A stretch of 64,000 nucleotides of DNA from Pseudochelatococcus contaminans (GCF_014195635.1 NZ_JACICC010000004.1:186001-250000), one strand, 5' to 3'; shown: positions 1 through 9,281, counted from the stretch's first letter. The notes: a model not told the origin generated them from the letters alone. Translations and numbers: made by a program.

Positions 1-1214
1 GGGCCGCGCGGATCGGGCAAACCGCCGGTCAGCAACAAACGCAGGTTCTTCTTGCCGGCAACGATAGCGATGGCCTCGGGGCTCGCCTCGGGCGCGATGA
101 TCACCTCCGTAAAGATACCCACGATCCGGCGCGCGGCCTCTTCATCGAGCGGCCGGTTGAGCGCGACGATACCGCCGAAAGCCGATACCGGATCGCAGCG
201 CAACGCCTTCTCATATGCCTCCGCCAGCGTCGCGCCCTCGGCAACGCCGCAGGGGTTGGCATGCTTGACGATGACGACCGCCGCCGTCTGCGCGGGATCG
301 AACTCGGCCACGGCCTCGAAGGCCGCATCGGTGTCGTTGATATTGTTGTAGGAAAGCTGCTTGCCCTGCAACTGACGCGCGGTGGAAACACCCGGCCTCA
401 CATCCGCCGTGGCATAAAACGCCGCCGTCTGATGCGGGTTTTCGCCATAACGCAGGTCAAGACCACGCTTGCCGCCGATGGCGCGGAATGTCGGGGTCTC
501 GATATCCTCGGCAGCAGCGAACCAGTTGGACACCGCCGCATCGTAGGCAGCGGTACGGCCATAAGCTTTTTGTGCCAATTTGCGGCGCAGGCCGAGCGTC
601 GTCGAGCCTTCGTTGACATCAAGTTCTGCCAGCACGGTGGCATAATCCTCGGGATCGACCACCACGGCCACATCGCCGTGATTCTTGGCCGCCGCCCGAA
701 TCATTGCCGGGCCGCCAATATCGATATTCTCGATGCAATCGTCGAAGGAGCCACCACGCGCCACGGTGGCCTCGAACGGATAGAGGTTCACCACCACGAG
801 GTCGATCGGGACGATGCCATGCGCCAGCATCGCCGCCTGATGTTCCGGGTTGGCGCGCACCGCCAGCACGCCGCCATGAACGGCGGGGTGAAGCGTCTTC
901 ACGCGTCCGTCCATCATTTCCGGGAATTGCGTCAGCTCCGACACGTCCCGCGCCGCAAGCCCGGCATCCACCAGCGCCTTGTGCGTGCCCCCGGTCGAAA
1001 TCAGTTCCACACCGCGCTGGGCAAGAGCAGAAGCGAACCCGATCAGGCCCGACTTGTCGGATACCGACAACAATGCACGGGTCACAACCTTGCGGTTGCC
1101 GCTCGATAAAAGATCGTGATTTGTGGAGGCAGAATGGCTCGAATCGCGATGCCTGAACGACGTCTGCGTGACGTCTGCGGCACCCGCGTCTGTCTTGGGA
1201 GCATCGTGCGACAT
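1..1214 (-). CDS. purH: Bifunctional purine biosynthesis protein PurH (AICAR transformylase / IMP cyclohydrolase), C-terminus beyond window
   Basis: Catalyses the last two steps of IMP synthesis in the cytoplasm: formylation of AICAR and ring closure. About 404 residues are visible. The MGS-like IMP cyclohydrolase domain starts near residue 41, with SVSDKSGL (50-57) and STGGTHKAL (73-81). The transformylase part is recognised from YGENPHQ (about 255) and VKHANPCG (about 316). The gene runs off the left edge, so roughly the last quarter is missing. I chose ATG 1214 because GGAAGG lies just upstream. This gives about 40 polar residues before the conserved core, longer than usual for the family. 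Part of a repeated intergenic hairpin element (1225-1278) forms its leader. It probably follows the heparinase-like gene upstream in the same direction. Confidence 0.97.
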   Translation of the reverse strand, partial: MSHDAPKTDAGAADVTQTSFRHRDSSHSASTNHDLLSSGNRKVVTRALLSVSDKSGLIGFASALAQRGVELISTGGTHKALVDAGLAARDVSELTQFPEMMDGRVKTLHPAVHGGVLAVRANPEHQAAMLAHGIVPIDLVVVNLYPFEATVARGGSFDDCIENIDIGGPAMIRAAAKNHGDVAVVVDPEDYATVLAELDVNEGSTTLGLRRKLAQKAYGRTAAYDAAVSNWFAAAEDIETPTFRAIGGKRGLDLRYGENPHQTAAFYATADVRPGVSTARQLQGKQLSYNNINDTDAAFEAVAEFDPAQTAAVVIVKHANPCGVAEGATLAEAYEKALRCDPVSAFGGIVALNRPLDEEAARRIVGIFTEVIIAPEASPEAIAIVAGKKNLRLLLTGGLPDPRG

Positions 1215-1224
1215 GGCAGCCTTC

Positions 1225-1278
1225 CGAATTGAACGCAAGTAGCGGTAAAATATGAAACTTAGGAGCGCCAGACGCTCC
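1225..1278 (-). repeat. Dispersed hairpin repeat, copy A (half element plus hairpin)
   Basis: The reverse complement of 1225-1269 matches the left half of the element at 59793-59840: by my count 27 of 33 bases are identical over the main block, and the flanking GCGCTC stem is shared. A perfect hairpin GGAGCG/CGCTCC occupies 1262-1278. The copy ends just upstream of the purH ribosome-binding site, so it is probably transcribed as the purH leader. The second arm of the main stem is absent. Confidence 0.6.
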
Positions 1279-1375
1279 GATTCCATCAGGGTGCCTGACG
1301 CTCTAGCGGATTTTGCCGCGAACGGAAACGGAAAAGCGGCGAAAAAGTGGAAATACCGGCGGACGTGCCGCGCCG

Positions 1376-3142
1376 TCAGCGCACGGCTGGATCGAACCGC
1401 GTCTCAAGCCGCGAGAAGCGCCAGCGCAGCAGCCGCACTTCGGACGGGTCGACGCGCACCGCGATCTGCTCGGCGCGCCTTGCACCGTCAGGCCCTGAAA
1501 GGAACACGCTTTCCTCGATGGCAACCTGCCCGTATTCGCTTTCGAAAGACCATGCCTGCCCGTCCGGCAGCAGCAGCAGCACGCGCTGCCCGTCACCTGC
1601 GAAGCCCGTCCGCACCAGCGGATGCAGGTGGAAGCGCACCACTGCGGACAGGCCGCCTGGCGGATCCTCGACGGCGATGAAAGCATCCTCGCCGTCGAGC
1701 AAGCCGCGGTCGCCATCAAGCCGCAGCCGCCGCTGATGAATGAGGCCCAGACGCTTGCGATAGCCGTCATGCGCGCCACCGAGCGTCTGCACCGGAGCAT
1801 CGGGCGTTCCGCGCTTGACCTCGACATTTTCCACGCCGCCGATGATCGGCGCGCCAAGCAACCTGCCAAGCCAGCGATCAAAACGAGCCAGCGGCGAGGC
1901 GCCCGTCTGCGCCCCCGCGAACTGGCAGGACGAAATATTCCCGATGGTGACGGTGCTATGTGCGGCGGTGGAACGTGCGGCCAGTGACGGAATGGTGCTG
2001 CCAGCGCGCGATGCGCCGCAATTAACGATCATCCGTGACCGCCCTGCGCTGAATTCGAACGAGAGGCACCCGGCATGGGCGCGTCTGGCGTAAGCCGGCG
2101 GCGGCGGCGGACCGACGTCTGCAATCAGCAGCAGATCGGCGGATGCCAACCGTTCGTAGCCGGAGTGCGGGGCATGCCGGATCGCACGGGAGCGCGTGTC
2201 GTCATAGGCCAGAAGCGTGGCGATGAGATCGGCCTGCGTCGGCCCCATACCGTTGAACAGCGCCAGCGATCCCTCACCCTCGCGAAACATGCGCAGCATC
2301 GGCATCATGCGGTCGATCGCGCCGAGAAGCTGCGGCGGCGGCGAAATCCCGCGCGCGGCATAGACCTGCCGCAACGGCAGCAGTTCCGCCAGCAATGTCA
2401 CCACCACCTGAGGATTGCGGCTGATATGCCCGCCGTCGGGCAAAATCTGACGCGCCAGTTCTTCGCCAAGCTGCCGCGTCACCCTGCGCTGAAGGCGACC
2501 CAGATTATCGAGACACAAACCCGCCATGGCCAGCGCGATCAACGCCAGAAGCAGGTTCTCGCCCTCAAGATCACCATGAATGCGACCACCGAGCTGTCGC
2601 ACGCCACGCGCGAGCGCCCGCATGAACCGGCGGTAGAACGCATGGTCGGCGCCCTCCAGCACCAGCGGCGACTGGCTGAGAAAAGCCAGCATTCGCCGCG
2701 CCACGATGTCCGGGCTGGCCGCCACACCGCGCCTGTCCAGCCGGGCGACCAGGAAATCATCGACGAGCGCGCGTGCGTTGGCGCGGGCAAGAGCCGAATC
2801 GGCCGCTCCCAGATGTCGAAGCCACGTAAAGCTTGCCAGCGCCCGTTTCCACGATTCCGACGCCGCCTCTGCCTCGAAGGGTGAACGGCCACGGCAATCA
2901 ATGCTTTGACCCGCAAGAGAAAAGTAACCGGCGTAAATATCCGACGCTTCGGTGGGATCGGCCGTTCTCAGATCCTGCGGCGCGATGATGACGCGCTCCG
3001 GCGAGCGGCGCCGCAACAGTGCAAGCGCGCTCCAGACGCGTCCGGCATAGCCGACGAGCCGCCTCCCCGCATGGGAGAGACCGAAGCCGTAGAGACGCCA
3101 ACGCTGCTGATCCGCACCCACGGTCCCGGACAGTCCTTTCAT
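1376..3142 (-). CDS. Heparinase II/III family protein
   Basis: Resembles the heparinase II/III-like proteins that commonly sit upstream of purH in Hyphomicrobiales. They have an alpha/alpha toroid N-terminal part and a beta-rich C-terminal part. Seen here are GGHISRNPQ with LLPLRQ in the middle, SLALFNGMG, and a C-terminal region with [15 protein letters not shown]. The length is 588 residues from ATG 3142. An in-frame GTG at 3226 would add 28 residues, but no ribosome-binding site precedes it. Polysaccharide lyase activity is a family expectation; the substrate is unknown, and roles in exopolysaccharide or cell-envelope glycan turnover are guesses. No signal peptide is obvious. Confidence 0.85.
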   Translation of the reverse strand: MKGLSGTVGADQQRWRLYGFGLSHAGRRLVGYAGRVWSALALLRRRSPERVIIAPQDLRTADPTEASDIYAGYFSLAGQSIDCRGRSPFEAEAASESWKRALASFTWLRHLGAADSALARANARALVDDFLVARLDRRGVAASPDIVARRMLAFLSQSPLVLEGADHAFYRRFMRALARGVRQLGGRIHGDLEGENLLLALIALAMAGLCLDNLGRLQRRVTRQLGEELARQILPDGGHISRNPQVVVTLLAELLPLRQVYAARGISPPPQLLGAIDRMMPMLRMFREGEGSLALFNGMGPTQADLIATLLAYDDTRSRAIRHAPHSGYERLASADLLLIADVGPPPPPAYARRAHAGCLSFEFSAGRSRMIVNCGASRAGSTIPSLAARSTAAHSTVTIGNISSCQFAGAQTGASPLARFDRWLGRLLGAPIIGGVENVEVKRGTPDAPVQTLGGAHDGYRKRLGLIHQRRLRLDGDRGLLDGEDAFIAVEDPPGGLSAVVRFHLHPLVRTGFAGDGQRVLLLLPDGQAWSFESEYGQVAIEESVFLSGPDGARRAEQIAVRVDPSEVRLLRWRFSRLETRFDPAVR

Positions 3143-3656
3143 GGAGTGACTTCGCCGCTTGGAAAAAAGCCCGGCGAAAAGCTGGTCGATGAAAAATCTG
3201 GCATGCACGCAGCATGCATTTCTCACGCTAGAGGGAAAAGGTTAATCGAACGGTACGCAACCGCACACGTCACTGACATATTGCCGATATCTCACAGCAA
3301 CCGGAACACCCGCTCTCCCGGCTCCGCAAATGGGGCTGAGTGCAGATGACGCCAGAATCGGCTTGACAAATCCACACGACGTTGTAGCAGGTAAAGTGCA
3401 TGAAGATGGCGCGCAAGGCCCATTTGCATCGCATGTTCAGTCCGGCAGGCAAGCGGATACGGAAGATGGCTCGCACTATTACAACGAAAGCGAAAACCAT
3501 TCTTCAGGTCGCGACGATTATTACGTCGACGACACGCTGACTTCTGCCCTCGTTCCCGGACCTCTCTCCCCCTGGTACGAGAGAGGCAAGGTGACCGGAA
3601 GGCAAAATGCCCCGGCGCCCCGGATCCGGGAGAGACCGAACAGGAGACACCCCAAA
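3143..3656. other. Intergenic region upstream of asd, with one doubtful small ORF
   Basis: Divergent region between the heparinase-like gene and asd. A TTGACA hexamer at 3363-3368 could be a -35 box. A short inverted repeat CCTCTCT/AGAGAGG lies around 3561-3586. The asd reading frame stays open upstream of its start, but the composition of that extension is not protein-like. One small ORF (3400-3540) is listed separately. I see no RNA gene. Confidence 0.5.
3400..3540 (+). CDS. Possible small basic protein (46 aa), doubtful
   Basis: ATG at 3400 follows AGGTAAAG and lies 32 bp downstream of the TTGACA at 3363. The predicted product starts MKMARKAHLHRMF and is very rich in Lys, Arg and Thr with no acidic residues. 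This could be a small nucleic-acid-binding or membrane-active peptide, or chance. Its 5' half looks more protein-like than its 3' half. I recognise no family. It is listed because it is too short for routine calling and is preceded by plausible expression signals. Confidence 0.22.
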   Translation: MKMARKAHLHRMFSPAGKRIRKMARTITTKAKTILQVATIITSTTR

Positions 3657-4706
3657 ATGGGCTCTGAGGCAACTGGCTTCAAGATTGCCGTGGTTGGCGC
3701 CACCGGAAACGTGGGCCGCGAGATTCTCGATATTCTGGCTGAGCGCGCCTTCCCGGTGAGCGAAGTCGTGCCTCTGGCATCGCGCCGCAGTCTGGGGCAG
3801 GAAGTGTCTTTCGGTGACCGCACGCTTGTAACGAAGGATCTGGCCACCTACGATTTCTCCGACACCGACATCGTGCTGATGTCAGCTGGCGGTGACGTGG
3901 CGCGTGAGTGGGCCCCGAAGATCGGCGCGCAGGGCGCGGTGGTCATCGACAACTCCTCGGCCTGGCGTTACGACGCCGACGTGCCGCTGATCGTGCCGGA
4001 AGTGAACGCCGATGCGGCTGCCGGCTTCTCCAAGCGCAACATCATCGCCAACCCCAACTGCTCCACGGCGCAGCTTGTCGTGGCGCTGAAGCCGCTTCAT
4101 GACGCCGCCACCATCAAGCGCGTGGTCGTGGCCACCTACCAGTCCGTTTCCGGCGCTGGCAAGGAAGCCATGGACGAGCTGTTCTCGCAGACGCGTGCGG
4201 TGTTCACCACCGGCGAAGCGAAGGCCGAGAAGTTTACGAAGCGCATTGCCTTCAACGTCATTCCGCACATCGACGTGTTCATGGAAGACGGCTACACCAA
4301 GGAAGAGTGGAAGGTGATGGCCGAGACGAAGAAGATTCTCGACCCCGCCATCAAGCTCACCTGTACCGCGGTGCGCGTGCCGGTGTTCATTGCCCATTCC
4401 GAGGCTGTCAACGTCGAGTTCGAAAGGCCGATCACGGCTGATGAAGCCCGCGATATCCTGCGTCAGGCGCCGGGCATCCTTGTGGTCGACAAACGCGAGA
4501 ACGGCGGCTACATCACCCCGCACGAGGCTGCCGGCGAAGACCCTACCTATGTGTCGCGCATCCGCGAGGACGCGACCGTGGAAAACGGCCTGTCCTTCTG
4601 GGTCGTGGCGGACAATCTGCGCAAGGGCGCGGCGCTCAATGCCGTGCAGATTGCGGAAGTGCTGGTCAACCGCAAGCTCATCAGCCCGCGCAAGGCCGCC
4701 GCATAA
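3657..4706 (+). CDS. asd: Aspartate-semialdehyde dehydrogenase
   Basis: NADPH-dependent reduction of L-aspartyl-4-phosphate to aspartate semialdehyde, the branch point to lysine/diaminopimelate, threonine and methionine. The 349-residue length is normal. The nucleotide-binding GATGNVG lies at residues 14-20. The catalytic Cys is Cys135 in NPNCSTAQ, and the substrate/acid-base residues Arg240 and His247 lie in RVPVFIAHSEA. ATG 3657 is preceded by AGGAGA. The frame is open for another 109 codons upstream, but that part is not conserved-looking. A strong terminator follows at 4769-4798. It feeds hom (42822-44144) in the same window. Confidence 0.97.
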   Translation: MGSEATGFKIAVVGATGNVGREILDILAERAFPVSEVVPLASRRSLGQEVSFGDRTLVTKDLATYDFSDTDIVLMSAGGDVAREWAPKIGAQGAVVIDNSSAWRYDADVPLIVPEVNADAAAGFSKRNIIANPNCSTAQLVVALKPLHDAATIKRVVVATYQSVSGAGKEAMDELFSQTRAVFTTGEAKAEKFTKRIAFNVIPHIDVFMEDGYTKEEWKVMAETKKILDPAIKLTCTAVRVPVFIAHSEAVNVEFERPITADEARDILRQAPGILVVDKRENGGYITPHEAAGEDPTYVSRIREDATVENGLSFWVVADNLRKGAALNAVQIAEVLVNRKLISPRKAAA

Positions 4707-4768
4707 TTTCGGTCGGAGGCGGCATTTTCCAACGGAAAACGCCATCCAAAATAGTATCGTGATCGAAC

Positions 4769-4798
4769 AAAGCGCCACCCCTTGGGGCGGCGCTTTTT
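4769..4798 (+). terminator. Rho-independent terminator after asd
   Basis: A 13-bp stem with one mismatch (AAAGCGCCACCCC against GGGGCGGCGCTTT) has a 2-base loop and a T run. It lies between the convergent asd and XRE genes, so it may act in both directions. Confidence 0.85.
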
Positions 4799-4815
4799 CG
4801 TTTCCTGCTAATCCA

Positions 4816-5196
4816 TCAGGACTCGGGTGAGCCTGAATGTTCGGGAAACTTGTTTATCGCGGCGCTGCTGCTGGTATGCCGCTCCATGGCTTCAGCCAGC
4901 GTGACCAGAAGCGCCAGTTCCTTTTCCGGCAGGGCCTGCGCCGCGAAAGCCAGCCGGTCATCAAAAGGCGTCCTCGATGTGGCGGGAGAATCGTCCGGCG
5001 ACAACCCAAGCAGCCAGTTCGGTGTCGTGCCAAGCGTCCCTGCGATCCGCACCAACGTCGCAAGATCGGGCTCACGTCTGCCAGCAACGTAGTGCCCATA
5101 ACGTCTCTCATCGAGGCCGCAGCGACGTGCCGCTTCAGCGTTCGATATGCCGAGCTGTTTCGCTCGTTCTTTCAGCCTGTGTCCAAATATATCCAT
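4816..5196 (-). CDS. XRE-family helix-turn-helix transcriptional regulator
   Basis: A 126-residue protein with an N-terminal Cro/C1-type HTH (about residues 4-60; ISNAEAARRCGLDERRYGHY is the helix-turn-helix region) and a C-terminal tail of unknown role. ATG 5196 gives MDIFGHRLKERAKQLG, the usual spacing before the HTH. An in-frame ATG at 5256 would add 20 residues without a clear ribosome-binding site. A perfect palindrome (5197-5213) abuts the start codon, which suggests autoregulation. It is divergent from a small membrane-protein gene at 5304. The target genes are unknown. Confidence 0.8.
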   Translation of the reverse strand: MDIFGHRLKERAKQLGISNAEAARRCGLDERRYGHYVAGRREPDLATLVRIAGTLGTTPNWLLGLSPDDSPATSRTPFDDRLAFAAQALPEKELALLVTLAEAMERHTSSSAAINKFPEHSGSPES

Positions 5197-5213
5197 AGGA
5201 ACAATCTGTTCCT
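5197..5213. promoter_or_regulatory. Palindromic operator candidate at the XRE start codon
   Basis: AGGAACA-atc-TGTTCCT is a perfect 7-bp inverted repeat with a 3-bp centre, placed immediately before the chosen start of the XRE gene. On the minus strand its AGGA could also serve as a distant Shine-Dalgarno. A second inverted repeat, CGTTAT/ATAACG, lies nearby in the divergent promoter region (about 5244-5263). Confidence 0.5.
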
Positions 5214-5303
5214 GAGTGACACATATCTTGCCATCGTCATTTAGGTTCGTTATCATACTACATAACGTCGATAAGGGGCGTTTGTTTCACAATTGATCGG
5301 CAC

Positions 5304-5642
5304 ATGACGCGGAAAATTGTCATTTGGATCGCGGCTTTGACGCCGCTTGTGATCGTGCTGCTCGAATATATCTGGCAGTATTTCATTCGCCCACGCCGCA
5401 TCCCTGTCCACAGAATTACAGCGATGGCCGACAATCTCGTCGCCACTTATGGTCCCTTTGCGGAGCACGAAGCGTTTTTGAGACAGCAAAATGAGTGGTA
5501 TCGCGGAGACTTGCTGGCTCAAGGCACCTGGATGCTCGTGCGTCGACATCTTCACATGCGGTGGGAGGCGAATGACACCGAATTGTTCGATGCGCGCGAG
5601 GCAGATAAAATATTGAACGCTAAAAACACGATGCCGCCGTGA
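5304..5642 (+). CDS. Small membrane-anchored hypothetical protein
   Basis: A 112-residue product with one hydrophobic segment (about residues 4-25, starting VIWIAALTPLVIVLLEY) followed by a basic RPRR stretch. By the positive-inside rule the C-terminal part would be cytoplasmic. The soluble part is rich in Trp, Arg and Glu. I recognise no family. The ribosome-binding site is weak. It is divergent from the XRE regulator and could be its target. The stop codon lies inside a stable hairpin (5632-5667). Moderate confidence that it is a real gene. Confidence 0.5.
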   Translation: MTRKIVIWIAALTPLVIVLLEYIWQYFIRPRRIPVHRITAMADNLVATYGPFAEHEAFLRQQNEWYRGDLLAQGTWMLVRRHLHMRWEANDTELFDAREADKILNAKNTMPP

Positions 5643-5667
5643 TGCCAAAAAGACATCACTGGCGGCA
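5632..5667 (+). terminator. Stem-loop overlapping the stop codon of the small membrane-protein gene
   Basis: TGCCGCCGTGATG pairs with CATCAC-T-GGCGGCA, giving 13 bp with one bulge and a 9-base loop. The TGA (5640-5642) is in the left arm. There is no long T run, so termination or transcript stabilisation is inferred. Confidence 0.45.
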
Positions 5668-5723
5668 GCATTGTTCTCTGAAAAATGCCTGCGCTTCGTC
5701 AAGGCGGCAAGCTCACGGGCAGA

Positions 5724-6266
5724 TCAACCCTGACGTGTGAGCGGTGTGAAGTGCGCCACAACCTGTTCGTAAACAGGCCGCTTGAACGGCACCACGAGTT
5801 CCGGCAGCTGCTCTGCCTGCTCCCAGCGCCAGGTGCTGAATTCGGCGCTGAACGCACCATCGCCCGGCTTGAGCACGTTGATCTCCGACTCATCGCCGGT
5901 AAAGCGCAATGCAAACCATTTCTGCTTCTGGCCGCGATACTTGCCCCGAAGAGCGATACCGATCACTTCCTCGGGCAGATCGTATGTCAGCCATTCCGGT
6001 GTTTCGCCGAGCAATTCCACCGAGAGGATGCTGGTTTCCTCATAAAGCTCCCGACGGGCGGCGTGGAGAAGATCTTCGCCTTCATCGACACCGCCTTGAG
6101 GCATCTGCCAGGGATGCTCGTTCGGCAGATTGCCTTCGTCGTATTGGTCCTTGTGACGGGAGCCGATGAACACCCGCCCGGAGCTGTTCAACAGGAAGAT
6201 ACCGACGCACGCGCGGTAGGGTAAATCCTCCGCGCGAACCTTATGGTCCTTGCCCTTATGCGACAT
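5724..6266 (-). CDS. rppH: RNA pyrophosphohydrolase RppH (Nudix hydrolase)
   Basis: Removes pyrophosphate from the 5' triphosphate end of mRNA to start decay, and hydrolyses dinucleoside polyphosphates. It is the family called invasion protein A in Bartonella and Brucella. At 180 residues the length fits. The Nudix box runs from Gly58 through Glu64 and R72-E73-L74 to E76-E77, all metal-binding acids present. The usual Gly of the box end is Ser79, a tolerated position. The N-terminal [11 protein letters not shown] and WQMPQGG are typical of RppH. ATG 6266 follows GGCAGGAC. It lies downstream of ctpA, a common neighbour. Confidence 0.93.
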   Translation of the reverse strand: MSHKGKDHKVRAEDLPYRACVGIFLLNSSGRVFIGSRHKDQYDEGNLPNEHPWQMPQGGVDEGEDLLHAARRELYEETSILSVELLGETPEWLTYDLPEEVIGIALRGKYRGQKQKWFALRFTGDESEINVLKPGDGAFSAEFSTWRWEQAEQLPELVVPFKRPVYEQVVAHFTPLTRQG

Positions 6267-6310
6267 CGTTCTGTCCTGCCTATCCGCGACCGGCGATCAC
6301 GTCGGCCCGT

Positions 6311-7804
6311 TTAGCGGGCCGGCTTGTCGTCCGAAGACTTGTCCTTGTCGGAAGGCTTAGACTCAGTGTCTTTCTTTTCCGTGACACCTGCCGCCGATTC
6401 CGGCTTCTTGTCAGCGCTTGCCTGCTTTTCCTCAACCTGCGCTTCGGTCGTCTTCTTTACCAATGCAGGATTCGGAATGCCGCGCAGCAAATCGAGAGCG
6501 GCGTTGAGCTGGGTGTCCTTTTCCGGGTCAGACGGAACATAGGCGGATGACCCCTTCGGACCCTGCTCTTCCTTATCCTCGGTAGCGGCGGTGTTTTCGG
6601 TCGCCTCGGCTTCCTTGTCCTCACCGTTGCGCAGGTGACCGCGCAATCCGGCTTCACCTTGAATTTCGTCCTTGCCCTTCAGGTCATCCGGAATGATTTC
6701 CTCGATGATGAAATCAGGATCGATACCCTTGGCCTGAATAGAACGCCCGGACGGCGTATAGTAGCGGGCAGTCGTCAGGCGCAGGGCACCATTCTGTCCA
6801 AGCGGAATAATCGTCTGCACGGATCCCTTGCCGAACGAGCGCGTGCCAATCAGCGTCGCGCGCTTGTGATCCTGCAATGCACCGGCCACGATTTCCGACG
6901 CGGAAGCCGAACCACCGTTGATGAGCACCACGATCGGCTTGCCCTTGGTAATGTCGCCAGCGCGAGCGTTGAAGCGCTGTGCTTCCTCAATGTTGCGACC
7001 GCGGGTCGAGACGATCTCACCGCGTTCGAGGAAGGCGTCGGATACGAGCACGGCCTGATCGAGCACGCCACCAGGGTTGTTGCGCACGTCAACGACAAAG
7101 CCCTTCAGCTTGTCGGCAGGGATTTCTTTCAACAATTGCTCGACGGCGTTCGTAAGGTTGTCGAACGTCTGCTCATTGAACTGCGTGATGCGCAGATAGC
7201 CGACGTCATCCTTTTTCTCGAAACGAACGGAGCGGATGCGGATGACGTCGCGCTTCAGCTTGAGTTCCAGCGGCTCGGCGCGGCCGGTACGCTGGATTTT
7301 CAGCGTCACCTCGGAGCCCACCGCACCGCGCATCTTTTCGACCGCCTGGTTGATGGTCAGGCCCTGCACCTGCTCGCCGTCGATGGCGACGATGAGATCG
7401 TTCGCCAGCACGCCCGCACGGGCAGCGGGGGTTTCGTCGATGGGGCTGACGACCTTAACCAGCCCGTCTTCCATCGTCACTTCAAGCCCGAGACCGCCGA
7501 AGGAGCCGCGCGTCTGCACCTGCATGTCGCGGTAGCTCTTGGCGTCCATGTAGCTGGAGTGCGGATCGAGCGACGACAGCATGCCCGAAACCGCGGCCTC
7601 GACCAGCTTGCGCTCGTCGGGCGATTCGACATAATCACCGCGAACCTTGTCGAACACGTCACCGAAGAACGTGAGCTGACGATAGGTATCCACGGAGGCG
7701 GCGACGGCGCTGGTGCTCGTCAGCAGCCGCGACTGGGTGCCCACGATCGCCACCCCTGCGCCGATCACTGCACCCACCATAATCAGAGACAACTTGCGCA
7801 TCAT
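6311..7804 (-). CDS. ctpA: Carboxy-terminal processing protease CtpA (S41 family)
   Basis: Periplasmic serine protease that trims or degrades proteins from the C-terminus. Order of parts: an N-terminal signal/anchor (about residues 2-26), a PDZ domain near 98-183, the S41 catalytic core with the Ser in SASASE (299-304) and Lys326 in SFGKGS, then a charged low-complexity Glu/Lys tail of about 90 residues. 497 residues from ATG 7804. ATGA overlaps the stop of the upstream EnvC-like gene, so the two are translationally coupled. This fits the known partnership of Ctp proteases with peptidoglycan-hydrolysis factors. A second ATG follows at once (7801). Confidence 0.95.
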   Translation of the reverse strand: MMRKLSLIMVGAVIGAGVAIVGTQSRLLTSTSAVAASVDTYRQLTFFGDVFDKVRGDYVESPDERKLVEAAVSGMLSSLDPHSSYMDAKSYRDMQVQTRGSFGGLGLEVTMEDGLVKVVSPIDETPAARAGVLANDLIVAIDGEQVQGLTINQAVEKMRGAVGSEVTLKIQRTGRAEPLELKLKRDVIRIRSVRFEKKDDVGYLRITQFNEQTFDNLTNAVEQLLKEIPADKLKGFVVDVRNNPGGVLDQAVLVSDAFLERGEIVSTRGRNIEEAQRFNARAGDITKGKPIVVLINGGSASASEIVAGALQDHKRATLIGTRSFGKGSVQTIIPLGQNGALRLTTARYYTPSGRSIQAKGIDPDFIIEEIIPDDLKGKDEIQGEAGLRGHLRNGEDKEAEATENTAATEDKEEQGPKGSSAYVPSDPEKDTQLNAALDLLRGIPNPALVKKTTEAQVEEKQASADKKPESAAGVTEKKDTESKPSDKDKSSDDKPAR

Positions 7805-9183
7805 CCGCGAACCTTTTCGCCTTTGGTCTTCGCCCACCACGGTGACGGATCGATGGAACCACCGTCTTTTCTAAACTCAACATACAGGACAGGGCCGTTC
7901 GCGCCACCCGCAAGTGCGCCCGGAGCGAGAGCATTCACACCGGATGGTAAAGCCTTGCCCATGAGGCCGACCGGCTCACCCGTCAACACGAACTGGCCCA
8001 AGGCCACATTAATACGTTCCATTCCCGCCAGCAGCACATAATATCCGTCGCCGGCATTGATTATCAAGAGTTGGCCGAACGATCTGAACGGCCCAGAGTA
8101 GACCACCCAGCCATCGGTGGGCGATGAAATGACCGACTCCTCGCGGGTGGACATGGCCATGCCTTCCATCCGCCCGCCGAAACCATCAGGCTCGCCAAAG
8201 CGCCGCACGATATCGCCGCGAACGGGATAGGGCAATAATCCCAACGCCTTCGCGAACGAAACCTTGGGTTCGAGCCGCGCATTATCCCCAAAAGGCTCGG
8301 CGGCCAAGCGTTGCTCGACCCCCTTCTCCCGCGCGCGCTCGGCTTCCTGCGCCTCCTCCGCCGCACGGCGGGAGGCGGTGATTTCCATCTCCATGCGCGC
8401 GATCAAATCCTTGAGATTGCGGGATCTGTCGGCCAATTCGGCCACGCGCGCGCCTTCATCGGCATCACTTTTCTCGGCCTCGCCGATGCGGCGCTGCCGT
8501 TCCTCGATCAAAGCGGCGAGGCGCTCCTGCTCGCCTTGCAAGGTCTCGATATCTTTCTTCAGCGCTTCGCGGTCCGTCGCGATGGTCTGGCGCAGACGCG
8601 CCAATTCCGTGAGGTCGGAGGCCAGCGCCTCGGCTTCCTCGCGCAAATCCGGCACCACTGCGCCCAGCAAGATCGCGCTACGCAGCGCCAACAGCACGTC
8701 CTCAGGCTCGACGATCACTGCCGGCGGCGGAGAACGGCCCATGCGCTGCAACGCCGCCAGAACTTCGGCAATGACATCGCGGCGGCTTTCCAGCGAACGC
8801 CGAATCGCCTGCTCGCTGCCATCAAGGGTTAACAGGCGCTGCTCCAGCGCCGTGACGCGATCCTCCGCGCCGCGAATCCGGTCGGTCGTTTCCAGAAGGA
8901 CGCGATTCAACTCGGCGCGGTCGGCGCTCAAGCTGGCGATTTCCGCCTGCAAAGCCTTGCGCCGCTCCTCACGGGCGGCAAGATCAGCCTCCAGGTTCTG
9001 TAATTCCTCGCGCTGCCGATTGCCATCATCGGCCTGCTCCTGAGCCGGAATCGACTCGGCAACAGGCTCTTCCTGCGCGCGAGCCGGCGAAAGCACAGAC
9101 ATGCTCACAGCAACCGACAGCGCCAGGCCCGTCATGAGCCAGCGAAAACCGGAGATAGCAGAGATCTGGAAACGCAATACCAT
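7801..9183 (-). CDS. EnvC-like murein hydrolase activator (degenerate M23/LytM domain)
   Basis: A 460-residue secreted protein: signal peptide ending near Ala36 (PARA-QEE), a long coiled coil (about 50-300), and a C-terminal LytM fold (about 325-450). The metal ligands of active M23 peptidases are missing: the HxxxD site reads GMAMSTREE and the HxH motif reads YVEF. It is therefore probably not a peptidase. EnvC and similar proteins use such a degenerate domain to activate amidases during cell separation; that role is inferred here. ATG 9183 is preceded by AGGG. It overlaps ctpA by 4 bp. No ftsEX is in the window. Confidence 0.88.
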   Translation of the reverse strand: MVLRFQISAISGFRWLMTGLALSVAVSMSVLSPARAQEEPVAESIPAQEQADDGNRQREELQNLEADLAAREERRKALQAEIASLSADRAELNRVLLETTDRIRGAEDRVTALEQRLLTLDGSEQAIRRSLESRRDVIAEVLAALQRMGRSPPPAVIVEPEDVLLALRSAILLGAVVPDLREEAEALASDLTELARLRQTIATDREALKKDIETLQGEQERLAALIEERQRRIGEAEKSDADEGARVAELADRSRNLKDLIARMEMEITASRRAAEEAQEAERAREKGVEQRLAAEPFGDNARLEPKVSFAKALGLLPYPVRGDIVRRFGEPDGFGGRMEGMAMSTREESVISSPTDGWVVYSGPFRSFGQLLIINAGDGYYVLLAGMERINVALGQFVLTGEPVGLMGKALPSGVNALAPGALAGGANGPVLYVEFRKDGGSIDPSPWWAKTKGEKVRG

Positions 9184-9281
9184 CAGCGCCCTGAAGCAGC
9201 CCGTGACGGCCCTGCCGCAACTTTTCGGCCGCGCCTGTGTTCAACCATACCCGTAGCAACAACCCGTGAGATACCCCAGTC

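Noticed and set aside
261-1109. Long plus-strand frame opposite purH
   Set aside because: It is the antisense of a clear PurH coding sequence, His/Arg-rich with no family resemblance; a GC-rich shadow frame.
2075-2884. Long plus-strand frame opposite the heparinase-like gene
   Set aside because: Antisense shadow. The minus-strand protein has family motifs; this one has none.
3330-3656. Possible 109-residue N-terminal extension of Asd
   Set aside because: Composition is not conserved-looking, and a good ribosome-binding site precedes the ATG at 3657 with the normal protein start.
5256-5256. ATG 5256 as start of the XRE gene
   Set aside because: No ribosome-binding site, and it adds 20 residues not typical before this HTH; kept only as an alternative.
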